Assembly: GCA_016291135.1 (NCBI GenBank) | Contig: JAEFAE010000001.1 | Location: forward strand, 124,001 to 188,000 | Reading direction: 5' to 3' | Source of the DNA: Bacteroidales bacterium | Lineage (GTDB): Bacteria; Bacteroidota; Bacteroidia; Bacteroidales; F082 | Length of the DNA: 64,000 nucleotides | Shown here: positions 42,781 through 53,172 of the stretch, in pieces | Layout: every line of letters starts with the position of its first letter | How positions within the stretch are numbered: the stretch's first letter is position 1 | Translations under genes and position numbers: made by a program | The notes under the pieces: generated by a model | Told to the model about the DNA's origin: nothing | What the model saw: the letters and a program-made list of their open reading frames with translations, nothing else | Databases searched by the model: none

Positions 42781-43091
42781 TCGGGCAGGATGATCGAAAA
42801 CTCCACCAACCCTGCCGGGGTAGTCTTGGCATCGTCATCGTACCAAGGGGTCTGATAAATCAGTTTCTTCTTCCCTTTTTTCGAAATCGTATAGACGTTC
42901 GACACATTCGCCGCCAGCATGTGGCAGATCATCTCCCACGACTTGGGGTTGTGGCACTGCTCCAGGTTACGGCCACGGGCGTCGCCGTTCACGTCGATGG
43001 AGCTGTCGTTCTGATAGATCACGTTGCCGTCCTTGTCGCTGACCGTGACGGCGATGTTGATTCCCTTGAAAAAATCCATCATTTTAATCAT
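42753..43091 (-). CDS. Single-domain PAS protein
   Basis: The 112-residue cytoplasmic protein is one PAS domain (INIAVTVSDKDGNVIYQND at the N-terminus, GLVEFSIILPEEMPH at the end). It belongs to a family of small stand-alone PAS proteins with a conserved NVYTISKKGKKKLIYQTPWY core. No output domain is attached, so it may bind a cofactor or act with a partner. The ATG at 43091 is used, though 43082 and 43079 also fit. It lies between two palindromic repeat arrays. Confidence 0.85.
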   Translation of the reverse strand: MIKMMDFFKGINIAVTVSDKDGNVIYQNDSSIDVNGDARGRNLEQCHNPKSWEMICHMLAANVSNVYTISKKGKKKLIYQTPWYDDDAKTTPAGLVEFSIILPEEMPHYDRG

Positions 43092-43109
43092 CTGTTTTTC
43101 TGTTTTACT

Positions 43110-43285
43110 ATTCCCTATTGGTACCCCGTAGGGGTCTTCTATTGGTTAACAACCCTGTAGGGGTTTTCTATTGGTACCGAACCCCTGCGGGGTTCCCTGT
43201 CGGTAGCCCAGGGTATCACCCTGGGATGGTTTATGTTGGTCATCAACCCCATAGGGGTTTGCTGTTGGTATCCTAGGGCAACACC
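43110..43285 (+). repeat. Cluster of tandem palindromic intergenic repeats (about five units)
   Basis: Several degenerate units of about 25-35 bases follow one another, each with an AACCCCxTAGGGGTT- or CCCAGGGTATCACCCTGGG-type palindrome joined by a TATTGGTA / TGTTGGTA spacer. The cluster lies between the PAS gene and the DUF4249 gene; its last unit supplies the final four codons and stop of the DUF4249 gene. Confidence 0.85.
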
Positions 43286-44265
43286 CGGGGACCGTTGTCA
43301 GATAAATCGACGGTAAAGGTGACCGCCTCGCCCTGGGCACCGACCACGCCCACCCCATGCTGCACGTTTGAATAGACCTGGGTAGGCTCCGTGAACCATC
43401 CCAGCAAACCGTCATCGGTATTGTGATAGGTGTTGTAAGACTTCTCGAAACGATAAAAGTGTTCATCTACCTGCGATACACTGACTATAAAAGGTTCGGG
43501 GACGTAACCTTCGTAGGCGTAATAACGGGTTCTGAAGGTGACCGAGTAACGCGTCCCGTCGAAATAGGCGTCGTTAAACAGATTGTAAGGGCCACGCCCG
43601 TAATAGTCGCTCTGTCCAAACAAATCGTCCACATGAACGATGTTCATGAAATCGGTAAACACCGGGTCGTTGGACGTGAAGCCATCCAGCCCCTCTTGGC
43701 CGAACAGATTATAGAAATCCTTCCCGGACGGGTCGTCGATCTCCAAAGCGAAATAGACGGTGCGGTCGCCATCGCTGGTTTCATCGATTCGGATGGTATC
43801 GAAGCGGATCACCTGGGGCGTCAACGGCATCTTGGTCTCCGCCACCGCAGGCTCGTCGAACTCGCTAGAGCGCACCTCGAAACGGAGGGCATCGCCCGCC
43901 TGCAGCAAGTAGGTCCCCTCACAATAGACGAAGGCATAGCTCAACTCTTCCGTGATCTCCCCTGTCATCCAGTTCTCAGAGGAGACGTAAGTACACGAAT
44001 CGCTCACCCGAAGCGACTCCTTGAAGGCACCATTCACATAGAGATCCACCGCCACGTCCTTGACCCGAAAGTCATGCTCCACATCGATGTAGAAAGAACT
44101 CTTCTCCACCGACAGCCGGGCAGGTTCCCCGACATGCTGCAAGCCGTTCACCACCAGCAGCGGTTCCGGGGCGATGTCATCGTACGGGATCTCTTTCTCA
44201 CAGGCGGCCAAGCCCGCCATCATGATAACGATTGCTATGATTGGGATGTATTTCATGTTTTTCAT
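43273..44265 (-). CDS. DUF4249 lipoprotein, partner of the TonB-dependent receptor
   Basis: The 330-residue protein has a lipobox (GLAAC, Cys22) and the DUF4249 pattern (LLVVNGLQHVGEPARLSVEKS). DUF4249 lipoproteins are typically encoded beside a carboxypeptidase-regulatory-domain TonB receptor, as here, and are thought to sit on the receptor at the outer membrane. The last codons (RVLP, then TAG) lie in an adjacent repeat unit, so the true C-terminus may have been changed by repeat insertion. The start is the ATG at 44265, 162 bases from the receptor stop, with another repeat in that gap. Confidence 0.88.
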   Translation of the reverse strand: MKNMKYIPIIAIVIMMAGLAACEKEIPYDDIAPEPLLVVNGLQHVGEPARLSVEKSSFYIDVEHDFRVKDVAVDLYVNGAFKESLRVSDSCTYVSSENWMTGEITEELSYAFVYCEGTYLLQAGDALRFEVRSSEFDEPAVAETKMPLTPQVIRFDTIRIDETSDGDRTVYFALEIDDPSGKDFYNLFGQEGLDGFTSNDPVFTDFMNIVHVDDLFGQSDYYGRGPYNLFNDAYFDGTRYSVTFRTRYYAYEGYVPEPFIVSVSQVDEHFYRFEKSYNTYHNTDDGLLGWFTEPTQVYSNVQHGVGVVGAQGEAVTFTVDLSDNGPRVLP

Positions 44266-44271
44266 TATTTC

Positions 44272-44369
44272 AAGGGTTTCCCTGCGGTCAACCCTACGTT
44301 GTTATTTTGTCCCAGGGGTTTCCCTGCGGTCAACCCCGTGGCTACCGACAGGGCACCCCTACGGGGTGG
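44272..44369 (-). repeat. REP-like palindromic repeat, two tandem copies
   Basis: A half copy (44272-44299) and a full copy (44311-44369) of the unit whose plus-strand form starts CCCAGGGGTTTCCCTGCGG. The full copy is the reverse complement of the element at 38330-38385. It fills most of the gap between the DUF4249 and receptor genes. Confidence 0.85.
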
Positions 44370-44427
44370 GGTTATAATTATTATTTGTTTTTCAATCCTT
44401 TTGTTTCTTCTTTCTGACTTCTTAAAA

Positions 44428-46887
44428 CTACCATTTGTATTGCCAACTGAGGGTCGGGATGATCGGGAAGATACAGATCTGCCGCAAGGTCTTGGACATC
44501 TTGTATTCCCCTGTTTCGGGATAATAGGTCTCATATTGGCGCGGGAACACGACAAAGGGGTTGTTGTGGTTCAAGGTGTTGTAAACGTTGATGCTGAAGA
44601 TGCGTTCGCAGTGCTTCTTCTGCTTGTGGAAGTTGACCACCAGGTCGAGCCGTTGGTAGCTGTTGTAACGGTAGTTGTTCCGCCCTTCGATGTGATTGAG
44701 GGAATACGGATAATAGGTATCGACATAGCCGACGCCCAACCCGTGGTAGCCCTGCAACGGCAGCGTGGCACAGTTGCCCGAGCTGTAGATCCAGGTGGCG
44801 CCCACGTCGATGTGGTCGTTGATGTCATACATGACGACGATGTTCAGGTCGTGACGGCGGTCGTACTTGGCAGGAAACACCCGACCGAAGTTCAGCTCCT
44901 GTCCCGGACGGTCGAAGAGACGGTTGGCATGGGCCCAGGTGTAGCCCACCCAGCCCGTGAGCTTGCCCACCTGTTTGTGGGCAAACAACTCGATGCCATA
45001 CGACCAGCCGTCGCCCATCACCACCTTGTCCTGCCAGTCACTCTGGTCGAGGGTGAAGAACGAAGCGCCGTCCTTGTATTCCATCACGTTGTTCATCCGC
45101 TTGTAATAGCCCTCGATGGAGAATTCGAAGCCCTTCCAGTCGTAGAAGCCGCCCAAGGCCACCTGATGGGCCTTCATCGGGATGACATGGCCTGTGACCG
45201 ACACCCAGAGGTCGGTGGGCAGGCTGATGGCGTTGCTCGAGAGCAGGTGGATGTATTGGCTCATGGCCGCATAGCCCGCCTTGATGGAGAAGTCTTCCGT
45301 CACCAGGGCGCGCAGGCTCACGCGGGGCTGCAGGCTGTGATAGGTGTGACGGTCCACGCTGAAGGTGGAATAATGCAGTCCCGCATTCAGCTTGAAGAAG
45401 TTGTTGATGCTCCAGTTGTCCTCCACGTAGAGGTCGGTCTCCAAGGCACGGATACGCGCGTCGTTGGTCGTGCTGTCGAACACGTACCCCTCTTGTCCGT
45501 TTTCCGTATCCGCCACGTGGATGGCCGTGGTGGTGGGCCTATAGGTATGATACGTGAGGTTCGACCCGAACTTCACGTCATGGTCGTCGAAAGGCTTGTA
45601 GTCGAAGTCGGCCTTGGCGCTGAGGTCATAGATCCCTGAGTTCATATCGAGGCCCAAGGTCTCCGAATAGCTCGACTCCGTATATTGGGTCTGGCTCGTA
45701 TAACCCGCGCCCATGCTGTGACGGTATTGGGTATAGGCCCCCGTGAGGTTCATGAAGAGGTTGGGCTGGATGATATGGTTCCAGCGCAGGGCGGCCACCC
45801 GGTTACCCCATTTCCAGTCCATGTTCAAGCGCTCAAAACTGTTCGTCAGTCCATGAGAATAACTGTCGTATTCATCTCGATATTTGATATTGGCATACAC
45901 CTTGTCATCGCCCGAGTAGATGCTAAGGAACAAGCGGTCTTTGTCGGAGAACTTATGGTTCACCTTCAGGTTAAGGTCATAAAAATAATAACCCGCCCAG
46001 GCGGTGTTCCTTCCCGTCTCGGTCTGTTGTTTCACCAGGATATTGACCAAGGGCGCCGTGATGAAGTCATAATAGGTACGCCGGAACGAGAGGTTGAACG
46101 AAGTCTTGCCTTTGATGATGGGGCCTTCCACGTTCACCTTCGAGGCGATCAGGCCGATGCTGGCGTTGCCGTGGTACTCGTACATGTCGCCGTCTTTCAT
46201 GCGCACATCGACCACTGAGGAGAGCCTGCCCCCGAAACGGGCCGGGAAGCTCCCCTTGTAGAGCGTGACGTTCTTGATGGCATCCGAGTTGAAGGCCGAG
46301 AAGAAACCTGCGGCGTGGTTCACGTTGTAAAGCGGCACGCCGTCCAACAGGATTAGGTTCTCGTCGGGACCCCCGCCGCGGACGTACATGCCCGCCGACC
46401 CTTCCGTGCCCGACTGCACGCCCGGCAACAGCTGCAAGGCCTTGATGACGTCGCTCTCGCCGAACAAGGCGGGCACCTTCTTCAGCTGCAGCACGGGCAG
46501 CTCGATGGCACTCATCTGGGTGCCTTTCACGTTGCTCTCCATGGCCCGTGCCGTCACCGTCACCTCGTTGATCTGGTTCGACTGTGCCAAGGCCATATTG
46601 ATGACCGTGTCGCCATGCAACTCGATGACCGCCTCGTAGGGTTCATAGCCCACAAAGGAGGCCCGCAACCGGACCCGCCCATCGACCAGTTTGAGCGTAT
46701 AATACCCGAAATTGTTCGTCACTGAGCCTTTCATGGTATTGGCGTCATACACCGATGCTCCCAACAAGGTCTCTTGGCTCTTGGCATCGGTGACGTAGCC
46801 GCTGATGGTATGGGACTGGGCCCAAAGCGTGCCCAAAGGCAGCAACGCCAATAGGAATGAAAGGAAAAGTGTTTTTCGTAATTCCAT
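44428..46887 (-). CDS. TonB-dependent receptor with carboxypeptidase-like N-terminal domain
   Basis: This 819-residue outer-membrane receptor has a signal peptide (cleavage near LWAQ), a carboxypeptidase regulatory-like beta-sandwich (about 25-110, with TISGYVTDAKSQETLLGASV) and a plug domain (120-230, with LPGVQSGTEGSAGMYVRGGGPDEN). A beta-barrel follows, ending in an aromatic strand (PTLSWQYKW). It pairs with the DUF4249 lipoprotein. The ATG at 46887 (MELRKTL) was chosen; an in-frame ATG two codons upstream (46893) is possible. The ligand is unknown. A weak TATGTTTA box is visible at 46921-46928 on the minus strand. Confidence 0.92.
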   Translation of the reverse strand: MELRKTLFLSFLLALLPLGTLWAQSHTISGYVTDAKSQETLLGASVYDANTMKGSVTNNFGYYTLKLVDGRVRLRASFVGYEPYEAVIELHGDTVINMALAQSNQINEVTVTARAMESNVKGTQMSAIELPVLQLKKVPALFGESDVIKALQLLPGVQSGTEGSAGMYVRGGGPDENLILLDGVPLYNVNHAAGFFSAFNSDAIKNVTLYKGSFPARFGGRLSSVVDVRMKDGDMYEYHGNASIGLIASKVNVEGPIIKGKTSFNLSFRRTYYDFITAPLVNILVKQQTETGRNTAWAGYYFYDLNLKVNHKFSDKDRLFLSIYSGDDKVYANIKYRDEYDSYSHGLTNSFERLNMDWKWGNRVAALRWNHIIQPNLFMNLTGAYTQYRHSMGAGYTSQTQYTESSYSETLGLDMNSGIYDLSAKADFDYKPFDDHDVKFGSNLTYHTYRPTTTAIHVADTENGQEGYVFDSTTNDARIRALETDLYVEDNWSINNFFKLNAGLHYSTFSVDRHTYHSLQPRVSLRALVTEDFSIKAGYAAMSQYIHLLSSNAISLPTDLWVSVTGHVIPMKAHQVALGGFYDWKGFEFSIEGYYKRMNNVMEYKDGASFFTLDQSDWQDKVVMGDGWSYGIELFAHKQVGKLTGWVGYTWAHANRLFDRPGQELNFGRVFPAKYDRRHDLNIVVMYDINDHIDVGATWIYSSGNCATLPLQGYHGLGVGYVDTYYPYSLNHIEGRNNYRYNSYQRLDLVVNFHKQKKHCERIFSINVYNTLNHNNPFVVFPRQYETYYPETGEYKMSKTLRQICIFPIIPTLSWQYKW

Positions 46888-46956
46888 ATGCATGCTAAAA
46901 ACAGAAAAATGATCGTTATATAAACATAGCAAGCAGTGTTTTATTGTGAAAAAACG

Positions 46957-46964
46957 TATATTTG
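46957..46964 (+). promoter_or_regulatory. -7 box (TATATTTG) for the LptF/LptG gene
   Basis: TATATTTG lies 17 bases before the GTG start at 46981. Confidence 0.6.
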
Positions 46965-46980
46965 CACATAATCTCACCGA

Positions 46981-48462
46981 GTGAAAAAGCTATACCGACT
47001 CATATTAAAATCCTTTCTCGGCACGTTTGTCTTCACCTTTTTTGTGGTGATCTTTGTGCTGTTGATGCAGTTTTTATGGGTCTACGTGGATGATCTTGTT
47101 GGCAAAGGACTGTCATTCAAGATCTTATCCGAGCTGTTTTTCTATGCTTCCCTCTCCTTTGTCCCCATGGCCCTCCCCCTGGCCATCCTATTGGCCTCCA
47201 TCATGTGTTTCGGCGACCTCGGCGAGCACTACGAGCTGGTGGCCATGAAAGCCTCGGGCATCTCCATCTGGAGGGTCATGCGCCCCTTGGTCATTCTCTC
47301 GGTGATGCTCAGCGGCTTGGCGTTCGTCTTCTCCAACAGCATCAACCCGGTGGCCACCCTCAAGTTCAAGACCCTGCTCTTCGACGTCCGCAAGCAAAAG
47401 CTGGCCTTCGACATCAAGGAGGGCGTGTTTTACAAGGACATCGAGAACTATGTGATCTACGTGGACCACAAGGGCGAAGACGGCAGCACCATCTATGGCG
47501 TGAAGATCTACGACCACTCCGACCGCGAGGGAGAGAACAAGATCATGGTGGCCGACTCCGGCATCATGTCGCTCAGTCCCAACCAACGCGCCATTGTCTT
47601 TTCCCTATACAACGGATTCAACTATGTGGAAGACAACTCCAACAAGGAGACCTTCCGCAAGAACCGTCCCTTCGAGCGCATGTCGTTCCGCGAGGAGCAG
47701 ATCCGGTTCAGCCTCGAGAGCTTCGACCTGACCCGCTCCAACGAGGAGATGTACAAGGGCTACCAAGCCATCATGAACACCCATCAGCTCAGCACCGCCC
47801 TCGATTCACTCGAGAAACGCTACGACGACCGCCAGCAGACCTTCGCCACCAGTTTCCAGCGAAGGCTCTCCCATTATGAGAAGATCCAAACGGACAACAT
47901 CCAAACGGACAACATCCAAACGAATAACATCCAAACGGATAGCATCCGACACGCAACGTCTAACGCTCCCCTCGAATGGCCCTTGGCGAACCATCTGGAC
48001 CCCGCCACGCGCACCAATGTGCTGGAAACCGCCATCGCCAACGCCCGCAACGCCAAGGAAAACGTCTCGTTCAACAAGCAGGACCTCAACGCCCAGCAAC
48101 TCAACATCAAACGCCACCGCAAGGAATGGCACAAAAAGTTCACCTTGAGCTTTGCCTGCCTGATCTTCTTCTTTATCGGAGCGCCCTTGGGCACCATCAT
48201 CCGCAAAGGCGGGCTGGGGCTTCCCGTGGTGATCTCCGTGCTCTTCTTTGTCATCTACTACATTGTCTCCACGGTAGCGGAGCGCATGGCCGAATATGGC
48301 GACCTGAACATGTTCCTCGGGGTTTGGCTCTCTTCGCTGATCCTCTTCCCCATCGGCTTGTTCCTGACCTTCAAGGCCACCAGCGACTCCACCCTGCTCG
48401 ACGGAGACAGCTGGAAAAAGTTTTTCCGCAACCTGTTCCACCGCAAAAAAGCCTTGTCATGA
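46981..48462 (+). CDS. LptF/LptG family LPS export permease
   Basis: The 493-residue YjgP/YjgQ-family protein has three N-terminal transmembrane helices, a periplasmic beta-jellyroll and a C-terminal group of three helices, as in LptF and LptG, which extract LPS from the inner membrane with LptB. The start is GTG at 46981 (MKKLYRL). Residues 302-321 are an in-frame array of IQTDN repeats from a 15-base tandem repeat, absent from the usual family pattern. The stop overlaps the next gene by 4 bases (ATGA). Whether it is the F or G paralog cannot be told here; lptB itself lies at 57242. Confidence 0.9.
   Translation: MKKLYRLILKSFLGTFVFTFFVVIFVLLMQFLWVYVDDLVGKGLSFKILSELFFYASLSFVPMALPLAILLASIMCFGDLGEHYELVAMKASGISIWRVMRPLVILSVMLSGLAFVFSNSINPVATLKFKTLLFDVRKQKLAFDIKEGVFYKDIENYVIYVDHKGEDGSTIYGVKIYDHSDREGENKIMVADSGIMSLSPNQRAIVFSLYNGFNYVEDNSNKETFRKNRPFERMSFREEQIRFSLESFDLTRSNEEMYKGYQAIMNTHQLSTALDSLEKRYDDRQQTFATSFQRRLSHYEKIQTDNIQTDNIQTNNIQTDSIRHATSNAPLEWPLANHLDPATRTNVLETAIANARNAKENVSFNKQDLNAQQLNIKRHRKEWHKKFTLSFACLIFFFIGAPLGTIIRKGGLGLPVVISVLFFVIYYIVSTVAERMAEYGDLNMFLGVWLSSLILFPIGLFLTFKATSDSTLLDGDSWKKFFRNLFHRKKALS
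47884..47943 (+). repeat. 15-bp tandem repeat inside the LptF/LptG gene
   Basis: Four copies of ATCCAAACGGACAAC (the third and fourth slightly changed), followed by a degenerate fifth. The unit length is a multiple of three and encodes IQTDN, so copy changes keep the reading frame. Confidence 0.92.
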
Positions 48463-49676
48463 AGCTATTGCTCCTCTGCAACAAATCCCCATATCCGGCC
48501 TTCGAAGGAGGGCCCATGGCCATGAACAGCATCGTTACCGGATTGCTGGAAGCCGGACACAAGGTCAAGATCCTGGCCGTCAACAGCAAGAAGTTCAATG
48601 TCCGTCCCGAGGACATCCCCGAGATGTATCGGCAAAAGACCGGCATCGAGCTGATCGATGTGGACCTGAAGGTGCGTCCCCTGAAAGCCTTCGCCAACCT
48701 GTTCACCTCCAAGTCGTACCATGTGGAGCGCTTCATCTCCAAGGAATTCAACAACCGGCTGATCGAGGTGCTCAAAGCCGACCTGTACGACGTGGTCCAA
48801 CTGGAGACTCTCTACATGGCCCCCTATATCGACACCATCCGGAAATACTCCAAGGCCTCCATCGTGCTGCGCGCCCACAACGTGGAGCACCTGATCTGGG
48901 AACGGGTGGCCAAGGGCACGCGCTTCTTCCTGAAAAGAGCCTATATCAACCACTTGGCCAAGACCCTTCGCCGCTACGAGCTGACGGCCATCGACCAGGT
49001 GGACGGCATCGCCGCCATCACCCGCAAGGATGCCGCCTATTTCCGAAAATACTGCGCCACGCCCACCATCGACATCCCCTACGGTGTCTATCCCGAAGAC
49101 TTCCATCCCAACTACGAAGTCGCTGAAAAGCCTCAGTTCTACCATATCGGCTCCATGAACTGGATGCCCAACGAAGAAGGCATCCGCTGGTTCATCAACG
49201 AATGCCTCGAGGCGGTGGTCGCCAAGGTGCCCGACTTTGTCTTCCACCTGGCCGGTCGCAACATGCCTGCCTGGCTCCAACACCTGAAGAACCCACACAT
49301 CGATGTCATCGGCGAAGTTGCCGACGCCAAGGAGTTCGTGGCCAACCACGACGTGGCCATCGTGCCGCTGCTCTCCGGCAGCGGCATCCGCATCAAGATC
49401 ATCGAGTCGATGGCTTTGGGCAAGACCGTCATCACCACCCAGGTGGGGGCCGAGGGCATCCTCTTCGACGAGGACATCCATCTGATCATCGCCGAGAACA
49501 AAGCGAAGATGGCCGAGGCCATCCGGCGCATCCACGAGAATCCTGCCATCGCGACGGAGATCGGCAAGGCGGCCCGCAAGCTGGTCGAGGAAGTGTATGA
49601 CAACCGCAAGATCACCGGCCGCCTGCTCCTCTTCTACGAACAGATCAAACCCGCATCGAAAATCACCTTTGTCTGA
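48459..49676 (+). CDS. Glycosyltransferase, GT4 family
   Basis: The 405-residue GT-B enzyme has an N-terminal lobe with the KSPYPAFEGGPMAMNSI pattern of nucleotide-sugar transferases. The C-terminal lobe has IPYGVYPEDF, the GSGIRIKIIESMALGKTVI motif and a TTQVGAEGI stretch typical of GT4. The start ATG at 48459 overlaps the permease stop by 4 bases; the open frame upstream is a shadow of the permease gene. It probably builds a surface polysaccharide or LPS outer core together with the next gene. The sugar donor is unknown. Confidence 0.92.
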   Translation: MKLLLLCNKSPYPAFEGGPMAMNSIVTGLLEAGHKVKILAVNSKKFNVRPEDIPEMYRQKTGIELIDVDLKVRPLKAFANLFTSKSYHVERFISKEFNNRLIEVLKADLYDVVQLETLYMAPYIDTIRKYSKASIVLRAHNVEHLIWERVAKGTRFFLKRAYINHLAKTLRRYELTAIDQVDGIAAITRKDAAYFRKYCATPTIDIPYGVYPEDFHPNYEVAEKPQFYHIGSMNWMPNEEGIRWFINECLEAVVAKVPDFVFHLAGRNMPAWLQHLKNPHIDVIGEVADAKEFVANHDVAIVPLLSGSGIRIKIIESMALGKTVITTQVGAEGILFDEDIHLIIAENKAKMAEAIRRIHENPAIATEIGKAARKLVEEVYDNRKITGRLLLFYEQIKPASKITFV

Positions 49677-49678
49677 CC

Positions 49679-50851
49679 ATGAAAATATTCATACTCCTCC
49701 CCCGCATCCCCTATCCGCTCGAGAAAGGCGACAAGCTCCGGGCCTACTACCAGATCAAGCAGTTGTCGAAAAACAACGAGATCGTGCTGTGTGCCCTCAA
49801 CGACGACGGTAAGGTGGATGAGCAGCGGGCGTTCCAGGCCCTGCAGCCTTATTGCAGCTCCATCAACTTCATCAAGCTGTCGAAGCCGGGCATCCTCTTC
49901 GGACTGCTCCGCGCCTTCTTCAAGGGGCTGCCCCTGCAATGCGGCTATTTCTACCACCGCAAGGCTGCCCGCAAGGTCGACGCCCTCATCCAGAAGCACC
50001 AGCCCGACTTCCTCTTCGGGCAGTTGCTCCGTGTGGCGGAGTACCTACGATACAAAGACCTCCCGAAAGCCCTCGACTACCAGGATGTGTTCTCTTATGG
50101 CATGAAACGTCGTCGCGACATCGCAGGACCGCTTGCCAAGCCGATCTACAACATGGAATACCAACGCCTGTGCCGCTACGAGACCGCCATCTTCGACGAT
50201 TTCGACGTGAAGGCCATCATCAGCGAACCCGACCGCGAACTCATCCCGCATCCCAAGAAGAACGAGATCCTGATCGTTCCCAACGGCGTGGATCACGACT
50301 ATTTCAAGCCCCAGCAGCAAGCAAAGAAATACGATATCGTGTTTACAGGCAACATGAGCTACGCCCCCAACGTGAATGCCGTGGAATACCTCGCCAACGA
50401 GATCCTGCCCCTGGTATGGAAACGACTGCCCGAGGCCCGGATGTATATCGCCGGCGCCAACCCCGACCCCAAGGTGAAGAAGGTGGCCTGCGACCGCATC
50501 CTCGTCAGCGGCTGGCTCGACGACATCCGCGACGCCTACGCGCAAAGCCGCGTCTTCATCGCCCCGATGCGCATCGGAACAGGCTTGCAGAACAAGCTGT
50601 TGGAAGCCATGTCGATGGGCTTGCCCGCCATCACCTCACCGCTGGCCAACGCCTCGTTGGGCGCCCAACCCGATGTGGAGATCCTGGTGGGCGGGGATGC
50701 CGAAACCATGGCACAGCATCTCATCACCCTGCTGACCGACCAGGAAAAGGCCCAACGTCTGGCCCAAGCGGGCTTCGACTTCACGAACCGCGTGTACGAC
50801 TGGGGGACCTCCACAGCCGTCCTGGAGTCGGCCATGCAGGCTTATCTATAA
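49679..50851 (+). CDS. Glycosyltransferase, GT4-like
   Basis: The 390-residue GT-B enzyme is related in plan to its neighbour: an N-terminal RIPYPLEKGDKLRAYYQIKQ motif, then VPNGVDHDYFKP, the FTGNMSYAPNV stretch and the MRIGTGLQNKLLEAMSMGLP donor-binding motif. It starts 2 bases after the preceding gene, so the two act in the same transcript. The product is likely a sugar chain on LPS or a capsule. Substrates are not determined. Confidence 0.92.
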   Translation: MKIFILLPRIPYPLEKGDKLRAYYQIKQLSKNNEIVLCALNDDGKVDEQRAFQALQPYCSSINFIKLSKPGILFGLLRAFFKGLPLQCGYFYHRKAARKVDALIQKHQPDFLFGQLLRVAEYLRYKDLPKALDYQDVFSYGMKRRRDIAGPLAKPIYNMEYQRLCRYETAIFDDFDVKAIISEPDRELIPHPKKNEILIVPNGVDHDYFKPQQQAKKYDIVFTGNMSYAPNVNAVEYLANEILPLVWKRLPEARMYIAGANPDPKVKKVACDRILVSGWLDDIRDAYAQSRVFIAPMRIGTGLQNKLLEAMSMGLPAITSPLANASLGAQPDVEILVGGDAETMAQHLITLLTDQEKAQRLAQAGFDFTNRVYDWGTSTAVLESAMQAYL

Positions 50852-50878
50852 CCACTGAATTCCAATAACAATACTATT

Positions 50879-52555
<1,677 letters not shown>

Positions 52556-52577
52556 TTTGGAATTCCCGTTTTTTTGC

Positions 52578-52585
52578 TATTTTTA
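52578..52585 (+). promoter_or_regulatory. Near-consensus -7 box (TATTTTTA) for the 52632 gene
   Basis: TATTTTTA differs at one base from TAnnTTTG and lies 46 bases before the ATG at 52632. Confidence 0.35.
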
Positions 52586-52631
52586 CACTTCCATTATTAA
52601 TCAATTCATTACTAACTAAAAACTATTACTG

Positions 52632-53147
52632 ATGGAAGCAAACAAAATTTACAAAAACGTGATGATTTTAGGCATCGCTGGTGCTGTGGGTGCGCTTTTC
52701 AACATTCTTTTAGGTTGGCTCGGTAACATCTGTGATTTGGCAGTCGTCGCCGGATTCATGGGGATGTATGCCAGACTCAACGACCTGATTGAAAAGGATG
52801 CCGAGGACGCTGCCTCCTTAAAGAAACTTCAACTCGGTGCATTGCTCTACATCGTGGGCCTCGGTGTCAGGATGATCCCCGTCATCGGATGGATTGCCGG
52901 TCCTATCGTTCTGATTGTTGCTTTTGTGTTTATGCTCCTTGGCTACATGGCACTGAAAAAGTCGGAGACCTTCCCGTACAAAAATGCTATGGGACTCCCC
53001 TTCATCGCTGCCATTCTCGGTGTTGTCGCCGCTATCTTCAAGATCATCCCTGTGGTCGGCACCACCATCGGCAACATCCTGCTGATTGCCACATTTGTCC
53101 TCTTGCTTGTTGGTTGGAAGAAAGCCACAGGCCCCGTTACTGAGTAA
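52632..53147 (+). CDS. Small polytopic membrane protein, unknown
   Basis: The 171-residue protein has about five hydrophobic helices joined by short loops, with a charged loop (DLIEKDAEDAASLKKLQ) and a basic C-terminus. No family was recognised. It may pair with the DUF805 protein that follows 25 bases later, since both are small membrane proteins of similar age and base composition. Confidence 0.75.
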   Translation: MEANKIYKNVMILGIAGAVGALFNILLGWLGNICDLAVVAGFMGMYARLNDLIEKDAEDAASLKKLQLGALLYIVGLGVRMIPVIGWIAGPIVLIVAFVFMLLGYMALKKSETFPYKNAMGLPFIAAILGVVAAIFKIIPVVGTTIGNILLIATFVLLLVGWKKATGPVTE

Positions 53148-53172
53148 CATCTATTTTTAAATAATCATTATC

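Noticed and set aside
43423-45639. 738-codon plus-strand open frame
   Set aside because: It is antisense to the DUF4249 and receptor genes and runs through the repeat region; no domain pattern.
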